Assembly: GCF_029962605.1 (NCBI RefSeq)
Contig: NZ_CP124750.1
Location: 1 to 64,000 of the forward strand
Reading direction: 5' to 3'
DNA from: Serratia sarumanii
Lineage (GTDB): Bacteria; Pseudomonadota; Gammaproteobacteria; Enterobacterales; Enterobacteriaceae
Length of the DNA: 64,000 nt
Of this stretch, positions 11,383 to 19,687 are shown in pieces; the first letter of the stretch is position 1; each line of letters starts with the position of its first letter. Under the pieces are notes generated by a model. It made no database searches. It was not told where the DNA came from and saw nothing but the letters and a program-made list of their open reading frames with translations. The position numbers and the translations under genes were made by a program.

Positions 11383-11796
11383 ATGCGTAATTTTGATCTT
11401 TCCCCGCTATACCGTTCCGCCATTGGTTTCGATCGCCTGTTCAACGCGCTGGAAGCCGGCCAGAGTCAGGGCAACGGCGGTTATCCGCCTTATAATGTCG
11501 AGCTGGTGGACGAAAATCATTATCGCATCGCCATCGCGGTAGCCGGGTTTGCCGAGCAGGAGCTGGAGATCACCACGCAAGATAATCTGCTGATCGTGCG
11601 CGGGGCGCACAATAACGAACCGGCAGAAAAAACCTATTTATATCAGGGCATCGCCGAGCGTAATTTCGAGCGTAAATTCCAGCTGGCCGAACACATTCAA
11701 ATTAAAGGTGCCAAACTGGAGAATGGCCTGTTGTATATCGACATGCAACGCATCGTGCCGGAAACATTAAAACCGCGCCGCATCGAAATTAAATAA
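11383..11796 (+). CDS. ibpA: Small heat-shock protein IbpA
   Basis: Alpha-crystallin-type holdase of 137 residues that binds denatured proteins and passes them to DnaK/ClpB. It starts [20 protein letters not shown] as in E. coli IbpA, with the alpha-crystallin domain at about residues 35-125 and the C-terminal IEI-type anchoring motif (RIEIK). Transcription comes from a sigma-32 promoter and translation is gated by the ROSE hairpin directly upstream. ibpB follows after 100 bases in the same direction. Confidence 0.96.
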   Translation: MRNFDLSPLYRSAIGFDRLFNALEAGQSQGNGGYPPYNVELVDENHYRIAIAVAGFAEQELEITTQDNLLIVRGAHNNEPAEKTYLYQGIAERNFERKFQLAEHIQIKGAKLENGLLYIDMQRIVPETLKPRRIEIK

Positions 11797-11870
11797 ATTT
11801 CCGTTTCGCCGGCAGGTACGCTGCCGGCAAATAATACCTAGCCTGCCGTCAGGGGGCTGAATAAACACAT

Positions 11871-11888
11871 CTCGCTTAATGAAAGGAG
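11871..11888 (+). promoter_or_regulatory. Second ROSE-type thermometer, in front of ibpB
   Basis: CUCGCUU (11871-11877) pairs with AAGGAG (11883-11888): CUC with GAG and CUU with AAG, again with one unpaired G opposite the Shine-Dalgarno. The loop is only 5 bases. It gives ibpB its own temperature gate, as described for the E. coli ibpAB operon. Confidence 0.8.
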
Positions 11889-11896
11889 TTGTTCCT

Positions 11897-12325
11897 ATGC
11901 GTAATTACGATTTATCCCCGCTTCTGCGTCAGTGGATTGGTTTTGATAAATTGGCCAGCTCAATGGGCGGCCAGGAACCCCAGGGGTTCCCGCCGTATAA
12001 CATCGAGAAAAGCGATGACAATCACTACCGCATTTCTCTGGCGCTGGCCGGTTTCCGGCAGAGCGAACTGAATATTGAAGTGGAAGGGCCGCGGCTGACC
12101 GTCAGCGGTAAACCCACTCCGCCGGAAAAACAGGTCGAATACCTGCATCAGGGCCTGGTGTGCAAAGAGTTCCAGTTGACCTTCACCCTGGCGGAGCATC
12201 TGCAGGTGTCGGAGGCCAAATTTGAAAACGGCCTGCTGCACATCGATCTGGTGCGTCAGGTGCCGGAAGCCTTGCAGCCGCAGCGCATCGCCATCGGGGC
12301 GACGCCGGAGCTGGAAGCCAAATAA
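11897..12325 (+). CDS. ibpB: Small heat-shock protein IbpB
   Basis: Second alpha-crystallin holdase of 142 residues, acting with IbpA on aggregates. It begins [19 protein letters not shown] and carries the crystallin domain and the C-terminal RIAIG motif followed by a short tail. Start ATG 11897 lies 8 bases after AAGGAG; an upstream ATG at 11879 precedes that site and is rejected. A strong hairpin (GCGGGGGAGA/TCTCCCCCGC, 12351-12380) follows but lacks a U-run. Confidence 0.95.
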   Translation: MRNYDLSPLLRQWIGFDKLASSMGGQEPQGFPPYNIEKSDDNHYRISLALAGFRQSELNIEVEGPRLTVSGKPTPPEKQVEYLHQGLVCKEFQLTFTLAEHLQVSEAKFENGLLHIDLVRQVPEALQPQRIAIGATPELEAK

Positions 12326-12350
12326 CCGACTGAAAAACGGTCATCATCAT

Positions 12351-12380
12351 GCGGGGGAGATCCAGACGGGTCTCCCCCGC
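12351..12380 (+). terminator. Strong hairpin after ibpB (terminator-like, no U-run)
   Basis: Perfect 10-bp arms GCGGGGGAGA and TCTCCCCCGC enclose a 10-base loop, 26 bases after the ibpB stop. The following bases TGCGTTATG contain no U-run, so it may be a 3'-end stabiliser or Rho-assisted end rather than a classic terminator. Confidence 0.5.
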
Positions 12381-12491
12381 TGCGTTATGTGGCGCATGCC
12401 ACAGTCCCCCCGTTTGTCCGATGTCATAATCCTTGTTAATTGTGTGTCTTTGGCCGCAAATTCCTTTTCAACTTTGGCAAGGATGTGACCT

Positions 12492-14150
12492 ATGAGCGAT
12501 ATCGCCCTGACCGTCAGCATGTTGGCGCTGGCGGCCGTCATTGGGCTGTGGATGGGGAACTGGAAGCTGTACGGCGTTGGGCTGGGCATCGGCGGCGTGC
12601 TGTTCGGCGGCATCCTGGTCGGCCACTTCGCCCAGAGCGGGCAAATCAACCTGAACGGGGACATGCTGCACTTTATTCAGGAGTTTGGCCTGATCCTGTT
12701 CGTGTACACCATCGGCATTCAGGTCGGCCCCGGTTTCTTCTCTTCGCTGCGCGTCTCCGGGCTGCGCCTCAACGCCTTCGCGGTGCTGCTGGTGCTGACC
12801 GGCGGCGTCGTGGCGGCGGCGGTACACAAGCTGTTCGACGTGCCGCTGCCGATCATCCTCGGCGTGTTCTCCGGCGCGGTCACCAACACCCCGGCGCTGG
12901 GCGCCGGTCAGCAAATCCTGACCGATCTCGGTTCCGATCCGGCGTTGGTGGACGGCATGGGGATGGGTTACGCCATGGCCTATCCGTTCGGCATATGCGG
13001 CATCCTGCTGGTGATGTGGCTGATTCGGCTGTTTTTTCGCATCAACATCGAGCGCGAGGCGCAGGCGTTTGAAAGCAGCCTGGGCAATCAGCGTGAGCTG
13101 CTGCACGCCATCAACGTGGCGGTGCGCAACCCCAATCTGCAGGGCATGGCGATCAAGCAGGTGCCGCTGCTCAACGGTGAAGCGATCGTCTGTTCGCGCC
13201 TCAAACGCGGGGAGCTGCTGATGGTGCCGGCGCCGCACGAGCGGCTTGAGCTGGGCGACTACCTGCACCTGGTGGGCAAACGCGAAGATCTGGAGAACGC
13301 CCGACTGGTGATCGGCGAAGAGGTGGACGCCTCGCTGTCCACGCGCGGCACCGCGCTGCAGGTGGTGAGGGCGGTGGTGACCAACGAGCAGGTGCTGGGC
13401 AAGAAAATCCGCGATCTGAACCTGAAGCAAAAGTATGACGTGGTAATTTCACGCCTCAACCGCGCCGGCGTGGAGCTGGTGGCCGGCAGCAACGTGACGC
13501 TGCAATTCGGCGACATTCTGAACCTGGTCGGCCGGCCGGAGGCCATCGACGCGGTGACGGCAATCGTCGGCAACGCCCAACAAAAACTGCAGCAGGTGCA
13601 GATGCTGCCGGTGTTTATCGGCATCGGCCTTGGGGTGCTGCTCGGCTCCATTCCGCTGTTCGTGCCCGGCTTCCCGGCGGCATTGCGGCTGGGGCTGGCC
13701 GGCGGGCCGCTGGTGGCGGCGCTGATCCTGGGGCGCATCGGCAGCATCGGCAAGCTGTACTGGTTTATGCCGCCGAGCGCCAACCTGGCGCTGCGCGAAC
13801 TGGGTATCGTGCTGTTTCTGGCGGTGGTCGGATTGAAGTCGGGTGGCAACTTCATCGATACCTTGCTGCACGGCGAGGGGCTGACGTGGGTCGGGTACGG
13901 CGCGTTGATCACCGCCATTCCGCTGCTGAGCGTCGGTATTCTGGCGCGCACGGTGGGCAAGATGAACTACCTGACGCTGTCCGGCATGCTGGCGGGATCG
14001 ATGACCGATCCGCCGGCGCTGGCCTTCGCCAACGGTCTGCATCCTACCAGCGGCGCCGCCGCGCTGTCTTACGCCACCGTGTATCCGCTGGCGATGTTCC
14101 TGCGCATCATGTCGCCGCAGCTGCTGGCGGTGCTGTTCTGGACGCTGTAA
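12492..14150 (+). CDS. yidE: Putative AspT/YidE-family transporter with two RCK_C domains
   Basis: Inner-membrane protein of 552 residues, the E. coli YidE length (553). Two halves of about five membrane segments each (residues about 5-185 and 375-552) are separated by two TrkA C-terminal domains at about 200-365 that usually bind small ligands. The second half repeats the AspT-type motif ([15 protein letters not shown] against the first half's [15 protein letters not shown]). Aspartate:alanine exchangers belong to this family, but the substrate here is unknown. The ibpAB-yidE order is conserved with E. coli. Confidence 0.88.
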   Translation: MSDIALTVSMLALAAVIGLWMGNWKLYGVGLGIGGVLFGGILVGHFAQSGQINLNGDMLHFIQEFGLILFVYTIGIQVGPGFFSSLRVSGLRLNAFAVLLVLTGGVVAAAVHKLFDVPLPIILGVFSGAVTNTPALGAGQQILTDLGSDPALVDGMGMGYAMAYPFGICGILLVMWLIRLFFRINIEREAQAFESSLGNQRELLHAINVAVRNPNLQGMAIKQVPLLNGEAIVCSRLKRGELLMVPAPHERLELGDYLHLVGKREDLENARLVIGEEVDASLSTRGTALQVVRAVVTNEQVLGKKIRDLNLKQKYDVVISRLNRAGVELVAGSNVTLQFGDILNLVGRPEAIDAVTAIVGNAQQKLQQVQMLPVFIGIGLGVLLGSIPLFVPGFPAALRLGLAGGPLVAALILGRIGSIGKLYWFMPPSANLALRELGIVLFLAVVGLKSGGNFIDTLLHGEGLTWVGYGALITAIPLLSVGILARTVGKMNYLTLSGMLAGSMTDPPALAFANGLHPTSGAAALSYATVYPLAMFLRIMSPQLLAVLFWTL

Positions 14151-14160
14151 CGCTGCCCGA

Positions 14161-14541
14161 CTACAGCCGATAAGGCATTAACACGCCGTTGTCAGTGCCA
14201 AAATCTTTGGGGTTGCGGGAGATGAGCGTCCGGAACCCCACCTGCGCGGTGGCCCAGACAATGGCGTCCGGCAGCTTCACATGCTGTGAGTGGCGCAGTT
14301 CTACGGCGCGTTCGGCAACTTCATCGGTAATAGGCAGCAGCAGGAATTGCCCTAAAAACTGGCGCGTTTTCAACTCCAGCGCCGGCCCCTGTTTTTTGGC
14401 ACCCACCATCACTTCCATCCAGGTGATGGCGCTAATAGCCGGGTTGATGTGGTATTCGGTCAGAACGTCTTTGGCTTGAGGAATGCCGTTGAGATAATCG
14501 ATCAGGATATTGGTGTCGAATAACGCCCGTTGAGCCACCAT
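14161..14541 (-). CDS. vapC: VapC-type PIN-domain toxin (ribonuclease)
   Basis: 126-residue PIN-domain protein, predicted Mg-dependent RNase that cleaves tRNA or rRNA when free of its antitoxin. The acidic site is visible as Asp9 in FDTNILIDY, Glu in WMEVMVG and Asp in KLPDAIVWATA. ATG 14541 overlaps the antitoxin stop by one base (TAATG), which is typical coupling; an upstream in-frame GTG at 14550 is less likely. It forms a two-gene operon with the RHH protein and sits between yidE and avtA, which are conserved backbone, so the module is an insertion. G+C is visibly lower than in neighbours. Confidence 0.87.
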   Translation of the reverse strand: MVAQRALFDTNILIDYLNGIPQAKDVLTEYHINPAISAITWMEVMVGAKKQGPALELKTRQFLGQFLLLPITDEVAERAVELRHSQHVKLPDAIVWATAQVGFRTLISRNPKDFGTDNGVLMPYRL

Positions 14542-14762
14542 TATTCCCACTCCTCGCGCTGACGATTTTCGTAGTCTACGCCATCGCCCATCGCCCCGGA
14601 CCAGAGCCCGAAAGCATTGCTGGGATCTTCAACGTGGTTCTCCGTCAGATAACGGGAGACGGCCTGACGGATGATTTCGGCCCGGGGAATGTGGCGGATA
14701 TTTTTCAGATTGTCGAGCTGCCGCAGGTCTTCTTCAGGTAAATCGATCACGATGCGAGTCAT
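14541..14762 (-). CDS. vapB: Ribbon-helix-helix antitoxin of the VapC-type toxin
   Basis: 73-residue protein starting MTRIVIDLPEEDLRQLDNL, a ribbon followed by two helices (residues about 1-45) of the MetJ/Arc/CopG fold, then an acidic toxin-binding tail ending REEWE. Predicted to neutralise the PIN toxin encoded immediately downstream and to repress the operon by binding the palindrome just upstream. GGAGGG provides the ribosome site, overlapping the spacer next to the operator. Confidence 0.85.
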   Translation of the reverse strand: MTRIVIDLPEEDLRQLDNLKNIRHIPRAEIIRQAVSRYLTENHVEDPSNAFGLWSGAMGDGVDYENRQREEWE

Positions 14763-14779
14763 CGCTAGCCCTCCAAAAA

Positions 14780-14811
14780 AAAGATATACGATATATGCAT
14801 CGTATATCTTT
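14780..14811. promoter_or_regulatory. Palindromic operator of the vapBC operon
   Basis: Perfect 13-bp arms AAAGATATACGAT (14780-14792) and ATCGTATATCTTT (14799-14811) flank a 6-base centre ATATGC. It lies 18 bases upstream of the antitoxin start and contains -10-like TATATG sequence, so binding of the RHH protein would block transcription. Confidence 0.8.
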
Positions 14812-14837
14812 ATCGGTCGATTTTCAATCAGCTGGCG

Positions 14838-16088
14838 TTAGCCTTCCTGATGCGCGCGTTCGATCTCTTCCGCCAGGATCGCCACGCCGCGCTCGATTTT
14901 CTCCGGATCGGGCACGTAGTTCATGCGCATGCACTGGTGGGTGTGCGGCCATTCGTGCTCCAGCCCCGGGAAGAAGTAATGGCCCGGCACCATCAGCACG
15001 CCGCGCTTTTTCAGGCGCTGATACAGTACTTCGGTGGTGATCGGCAGATCTTTGAACCACAGCCAGAGGAAGATAGCCCCTTCCGGTTTGTGGATCAGGC
15101 AGCGCTCCGGCGACAGGTAGCGGCGGATAATCTCGATGGTGTGCTCGACGCGCTGTTTGTAGAACGGGCGAATCACCTCGTTCGACAGGCGCAGCAGATC
15201 GCCGCGCGCGATCATTTCCGTCGCCATCGCCGGCCCCATGCTGCCCGGCGACAGGCTGATGATGCCGTTCATGTTGGTCAGCGCGGTGATCACCTTCTCG
15301 TCGGCGATCACGATGCCGCAGCGCGAGCCCGGTAGGCCGAGCTTGGACAGGCTCATGCACAGGATGGTGTTCGGGTTCCACAGCGGCGTGGCGTCGCTGA
15401 AGATGATGCCGGGGAACGGCACGCCGTAGGCGTTGTCGATCACCAGCGGAATGTCGCGCTGCTGCGCCAGCAGGTCGAGCTTCATCAGCTCTTCGTCGGT
15501 GATCACGTTGCCGGTCGGGTTGGTCGGCCGCGAAACGCAGATCATGCCGATGTCGTCGCCGATGGTGAGGTGTTCGAAATCAACGTGATATTTGAACTGG
15601 CCGTCCGGCAGCAGCTCGATGTTCGGTTTGGCGGAGACGAACAGCCCTTCGTCCAGCCCGGCGTCGGCATAGCCGATGTATTCCGGCGCCAGCGGGAACA
15701 GCACGCGGCGGCGCGAACCGTCGGCGTAGCGGCCGGCGAACAGGTTGAACAAGTAGAAAAACGCGCTTTGGCTGCCGTTAGTCAGTGCAATATTCTGTGG
15801 CGAAATCTCCCAGCCGAGCTCGTCGCACAGCAGATTGGCCAGCGCTTTCAGCAGCGCGTCCTTGCCTTGCGGGCCGTCGTAGTTGCACAGCGCTTCGGTC
15901 AGTTTGCCCTGATCGAGCATCTCCTGGCACAGCTGTTTGAAGTAGGCTTCCATCTCTGGGATCTGCGCCGGGTTGCCGCCGCCGAGCATGATGGCACCGG
16001 GGGTGCGCAGGCCTTCGTTCAGGTCGTCCATCAAACGGGTAATGCCCGCATAACGGGTAAATTTTTCGCCGAAAAGTGAGAAAGTCAT
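14838..16088 (-). CDS. avtA: Valine-pyruvate aminotransferase AvtA
   Basis: PLP-dependent transaminase (416 residues, E. coli 417) that interconverts valine plus pyruvate with 2-oxoisovalerate plus alanine. It aligns from MTFSLFGEKFTRYAGIT to the end. PLP-site elements are NGSQSAFFYLF, the Asn/Asp/Tyr region SRPTNPTGN and VIDNAYGVPFPG, and the Schiff-base lysine in SLSKLGLPGSRCG. I start at ATG 16088 rather than an upstream ATG because only this matches the family N-terminus. malS lies upstream in the same direction, as in E. coli. Confidence 0.95.
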   Translation of the reverse strand: MTFSLFGEKFTRYAGITRLMDDLNEGLRTPGAIMLGGGNPAQIPEMEAYFKQLCQEMLDQGKLTEALCNYDGPQGKDALLKALANLLCDELGWEISPQNIALTNGSQSAFFYLFNLFAGRYADGSRRRVLFPLAPEYIGYADAGLDEGLFVSAKPNIELLPDGQFKYHVDFEHLTIGDDIGMICVSRPTNPTGNVITDEELMKLDLLAQQRDIPLVIDNAYGVPFPGIIFSDATPLWNPNTILCMSLSKLGLPGSRCGIVIADEKVITALTNMNGIISLSPGSMGPAMATEMIARGDLLRLSNEVIRPFYKQRVEHTIEIIRRYLSPERCLIHKPEGAIFLWLWFKDLPITTEVLYQRLKKRGVLMVPGHYFFPGLEHEWPHTHQCMRMNYVPDPEKIERGVAILAEEIERAHQEG

Positions 16089-16223
16089 AGGTGCAGCAGT
16101 ACTGTTTCTTAGCAGGTAATCCCCCACCATACCGCCAGACAAATCCCGCTGCAACGCGGCCGATAAATCGACCAATGGGCACAAACTTCGCCCATTGGCC
16201 GATTGGTAGCATATTACGCTGGA

Positions 16224-18287
16224 TTATTGTGACCGTTCGCCGGCCCACACCACCATCACCTTATCGTCGCCGAGCCGGCGGCTGAAGGCGTAGTAGGCGG
16301 CGTGTGGCTGCGGGGTTTGCACGCCGCCGCCGATCGCCGGATGGCGAGCGCGGAACTGCCCCAACCGTTGCCAGTGGGCCAGCATCGGGGCTTTTTCCCC
16401 CAGCAGCTCACGCCAGTTCATGTCGGAGCGGGTGCCCTGCAGCGGATCGGAACCGGTGGGGCCGAGCGGGCGGCCGCTTTCATCGCCGTAGTAAATCTGC
16501 ACCGCGCCCGGCGCCAGCAACAGCAGGTTCGCCGCCCGCTGTTGCAGCGGCAGCGAGCCTTTGGCGTCGCTGGCGAAGAACAGCCGGGTGTCGTGTGAAG
16601 AGAGGTAGCTCAGCACGTTGAAATCCTGCAGCCGCTCGGCCATCTGCCGGTAGGTGGCATCAATGTCGGCAAAGCAGCCCAATGCCTGCGCCGCCTGGTC
16701 CTGGAAGTCGAAGTTGATCATCGCGTCGAAGCCGTTTTGGTAATAGTCGCTTTTCATCACCCCGTGGCCCCAGGCCTCGCCGGTCATCCAAAACGGCGCG
16801 TCATCCAGCGCCTGCTGCGGATGATCCGCTTTCCACGCCGCCAATGCCGCCGTGGCGCGCTGCTTCAACAGCGCCAGCGTCGGTTTTTCCACGTGCTTGG
16901 CGGTATCGACGCGAAAACCGTCGATGCCGTAATCGCGCACCCACTGGCTGAGCCAGACGGTCAGGTAATCGCGGGTGGTGGCGCCGGGCATGTCGCGCGC
17001 GGCGGTGTCGGGTTTGTGGCGATAGAACAGCGGCAGGCCGCTGGCGCCGGGCGCTTCGGTTTTGATGTCCGGCAGGAAGGCCAGCGACATCGTCAGATCG
17101 TCATAGCCCGGTGAGTCATAGTCGCCGATGTCGGTGCGGATCCAGTTTTTCCCCCACCATTGGCGCCAGCCCGCCTTGTCGCTGAAGTTGATGTAGTCGT
17201 TGAAACTGTGCCAGTTTTGCCCTGGCCCGGGGCGCCAGTCGCCCCAGTTTTTCCCCAGGGTTTTCTCCACCTCCGCGCCTTGCAGATACAGCGAGCCGAA
17301 GTGAAACGTCTGCATATCCGCCAGCGTGGCGTAACCGACATGGTTCACCACCACGTCGAACAGAATGCGAATGCCGCGCCGATGCGCTTGTTCGACCAGC
17401 GTGCGCAGCTCCTGTTCGGTGCCCATGTTGGCGTCGAGGCGAGTCCAGTCCAGCGCGTAATAGCCGTGATAGGCGTAATGCGGGAAATCGCCTTTGGTGC
17501 CGCCGCCGACCCAGCCGTGGATCTGCTCCAGCGGCGAGCTGATCCACAAGGCGTTGACGCCGAGCTGCTGCAGATAATCCAGTTTTTGCGTCAGGCCGGC
17601 CAGATCGCCGCCGTGAAAGGTGCCTATTTCCTGCAGGCCGTCGCTGCGGCGCCCGTAGCTGTGGTCGTTGGCCGGGTTGCCGTTCTCAAAGCGATCGGTC
17701 AGCACGAAGTAGACTGTGGCGTTATGCCAGCTGAACGCCGCCGGTTTCGCCGTGGCGGCGGACTCCAGCAGCAACAGGCCGCCGCTGGCGGCGGTGGGCT
17801 GCAGCGTGATTTTCCCCTGGCTCACCTGCGCCGTTTGGCCGGAATAGAAATCGCGCAGCGTTTCGCCTTCGGCGAAGGTGGAGGCGACGTCGACCGTGAC
17901 CGGCTTGCCGTCCCAGCGCGGGCAGCTGCGGGCAACAACGGCGGCGCTTTCCGGCGCGCTGCGCAGGCTGAGCTGCAGCGTCGGCGTGCCGCTGCGGGTG
18001 TCGATGCGCACCTGATAGTCGCCGGCGCGGAACTGCCGCCAGCTGGCCGGCGGATGGGCGCCGCAGGGCTGCAGCGACAGCGTCTGGTTAAGCTTCACCG
18101 CCTCGGCCGGCTGCCAGCAGTGGTTATCCAGATACAGGCGCAGCGGCAGTTGGCCTTTGGGCAGCGCGGCCTGGCTGGTAAACAGCCCGGCGGCAGTTTC
18201 GTCGAAGGCCGGGAAACCCGGCAGCGTCCAGCCGGCCAGCACCGAAGGCGACAGCAGCATCAACAAGGGCAGGGGTAACAGTTTCAT
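16224..18287 (-). CDS. malS: Periplasmic alpha-amylase MalS
   Basis: Secreted glycoside hydrolase family 13 enzyme that shortens maltodextrins in the periplasm. Of 687 residues, the first 18 are a signal peptide (MKLLPLPLLMLLSPSVLA). An N-terminal domain precedes the barrel, whose motifs are DVVVNH, GFRVDTAKH (nucleophile Asp), MTGEAWGHG (acid/base Glu) and LSSHDT. It closely follows E. coli MalS (676 residues). ATG 18287 has AAGGAG 8 bases upstream. MalT-box-like sequences lie 75-110 bases upstream, fitting maltose regulation. Confidence 0.95.
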   Translation of the reverse strand: MKLLPLPLLMLLSPSVLAGWTLPGFPAFDETAAGLFTSQAALPKGQLPLRLYLDNHCWQPAEAVKLNQTLSLQPCGAHPPASWRQFRAGDYQVRIDTRSGTPTLQLSLRSAPESAAVVARSCPRWDGKPVTVDVASTFAEGETLRDFYSGQTAQVSQGKITLQPTAASGGLLLLESAATAKPAAFSWHNATVYFVLTDRFENGNPANDHSYGRRSDGLQEIGTFHGGDLAGLTQKLDYLQQLGVNALWISSPLEQIHGWVGGGTKGDFPHYAYHGYYALDWTRLDANMGTEQELRTLVEQAHRRGIRILFDVVVNHVGYATLADMQTFHFGSLYLQGAEVEKTLGKNWGDWRPGPGQNWHSFNDYINFSDKAGWRQWWGKNWIRTDIGDYDSPGYDDLTMSLAFLPDIKTEAPGASGLPLFYRHKPDTAARDMPGATTRDYLTVWLSQWVRDYGIDGFRVDTAKHVEKPTLALLKQRATAALAAWKADHPQQALDDAPFWMTGEAWGHGVMKSDYYQNGFDAMINFDFQDQAAQALGCFADIDATYRQMAERLQDFNVLSYLSSHDTRLFFASDAKGSLPLQQRAANLLLLAPGAVQIYYGDESGRPLGPTGSDPLQGTRSDMNWRELLGEKAPMLAHWQRLGQFRARHPAIGGGVQTPQPHAAYYAFSRRLGDDKVMVVWAGERSQ

Positions 18288-18361
18288 GGCTCTCCTTACG
18301 CGCGGCAGGAAGCGTTTTTCTCGCAGGGTAGCGCCCAGTGTGGCAAACGGCGGAAAAATAG

Positions 18362-18394
18362 CCTCCTCCCTGCGAGGGTTTTTCGGGGAGGAGA
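18362..18394. promoter_or_regulatory. Two MalT-box-like sites upstream of malS
   Basis: The minus strand of 18362-18371 reads AGGGAGGAGG, and the plus strand of 18385-18394 reads GGGGAGGAGA; each matches 9 of 10 positions of the MalT box GGGGAKGAGG. They are inverted relative to each other, in the region upstream of malS. The matches are short and the region is G-rich, so this is a reasonable but unproven call. Confidence 0.55.
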
Positions 18395-18483
18395 GAAAGG
18401 GCGGAGCGTTTTCGGATTGATTCGGCTTGGCTTTGCGCGCGCGCTGCGGCAGATTAAACGATGAACATCAAAGGAGGTTAGCG

Positions 18484-18636
18484 ATGACGGACAAAAACTG
18501 GCGAGAAGAGATCGTTCAGGCAATTCAGGATGCCGAATTGCAGCACTTCGCCGAAGAACATCAGCTGCAGGCGCTGTTCGCGCCGCAGCAGGAAGAGCAA
18601 CACGGCCGGTTATCCGCAGACCACCGGCCGCGCTGA
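18484..18636 (+). CDS. Small hypothetical protein (50 residues)
   Basis: Unrecognised 50-residue, Gln/Glu-rich, probably helical protein (MTDKNWREEIVQAIQDAEL at its start). The reason to call it is the near-perfect ribosome site AAAGGAGG placed 6 bases before ATG. It begins beyond the malS upstream region, on the opposite strand to malS, and ends one base before the stop of convergent kguD. No membrane segment or signal is seen. Confidence 0.5.
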   Translation: MTDKNWREEIVQAIQDAELQHFAEEHQLQALFAPQQEEQHGRLSADHRPR

Positions 18637-18637
18637 G

Positions 18638-19615
18638 TTATTTCCGCAACAGCTGCGGGTTGACGCAGTTTTCTTTCACCGTGCCGGTCAACGCGGCGAT
18701 CAAATTATCTACCGCGCAGGCGGCCATGCCGTAGCGCGTTTCATGGGTGGCGGAGCCGATGTGCGGCAACGCCACCACGTTCGGCATGCTGAGCAGCGGT
18801 GAGTTGGCCGGCAGCGGCTCTTTCTCGAACACGTCCAACCCGGCGGCGAGGATCACGCCGTTTTGCAGCGCTTCGATCAGCGCCTGCTCATCCACCACCG
18901 GCCCGCGGCCGGCGTTGATCAGAATGCCGCTTTTCTTCATCTTCGCCAACTGATCGCGGCCGATCATGTGGAAGGTTTGTTCGGTCAGCGGCAGCGTGAT
19001 GCAAACGAAATCCGACTCGGCCAGCAGGGTATCCAGATCGCAGCGGCGCGCATTAAAGCGCTGCTCCGCCTCTTCGTGCGTGCGGCGGGCGTTGTACAGC
19101 ACCGGCATGCCGAAGCCGAAGTGCGCGCGCTGCGCCAGCGCCAGGCCGATGCGCCCCATGCCGAGGATGCCGATGGTTTTATGGTGCACGTCGACGCCGA
19201 ACCAGTCCGGCCCGATGCTGCCGCGCCATTCGCCGGCCTTCACCCGCTCCGCCACTTCCACCACCCGGCGCGCGGTCGCCAGCACCAGGCTCATGATGGT
19301 GTCGGCGACGGTTTCGGTCAGCACCGTCGGGGTGTGCATCAGCAGCACGTTATGGGCGTTGAGCGCCTCGACGTCGAAGTTGTCGTAGCCGACGGAAACG
19401 GTCGAGGCCGCGCGCAGTTTGGGCGCCTGCTTCAGGAAGGCTTCGTCAATTTTACCGCCGGAACCGATGATCCCTTCGGCCTGCTGCAGCGCCTGGCGCA
19501 GTTCGTCGCGGTTCTCCGGCTGCAGGCCGTTGAAGGCGTGCACGGTGAAGTGCTGTTCCAGACGTTCACGCAGATCGGCGGGCAGGCTTTTGTACAATAC
19601 GATAGAAGGCTTCAT
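18638..19615 (-). CDS. kguD: 2-ketogluconate 6-phosphate reductase / glyoxylate-hydroxypyruvate-2-ketogluconate reductase (KguD/GhrB)
   Basis: D-2-hydroxyacid dehydrogenase of 325 residues, closely similar to E. coli GhrB (TkrA). The NAD(P) fold reads [15 protein letters not shown]; the catalytic Arg ([10 protein letters not shown]), Glu (VFEKEPL) and His ([11 protein letters not shown]) are present. As last gene of the kguEKTD operon it should reduce 2-keto-6-phosphogluconate to 6-phosphogluconate; GhrB homologues also reduce 2-ketogluconate, glyoxylate and hydroxypyruvate, so ghrB is an equally valid symbol. ATG 19615 matches the E. coli start MKPS. Confidence 0.88.
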   Translation of the reverse strand: MKPSIVLYKSLPADLRERLEQHFTVHAFNGLQPENRDELRQALQQAEGIIGSGGKIDEAFLKQAPKLRAASTVSVGYDNFDVEALNAHNVLLMHTPTVLTETVADTIMSLVLATARRVVEVAERVKAGEWRGSIGPDWFGVDVHHKTIGILGMGRIGLALAQRAHFGFGMPVLYNARRTHEEAEQRFNARRCDLDTLLAESDFVCITLPLTEQTFHMIGRDQLAKMKKSGILINAGRGPVVDEQALIEALQNGVILAAGLDVFEKEPLPANSPLLSMPNVVALPHIGSATHETRYGMAACAVDNLIAALTGTVKENCVNPQLLRK

Positions 19616-19687
19616 CACGAACTCCAGCTGGGCCAAAGGGGGCATGGCGCCCCCCGGTTGGGTTAACAGATAAAAAGTATAACCGGA

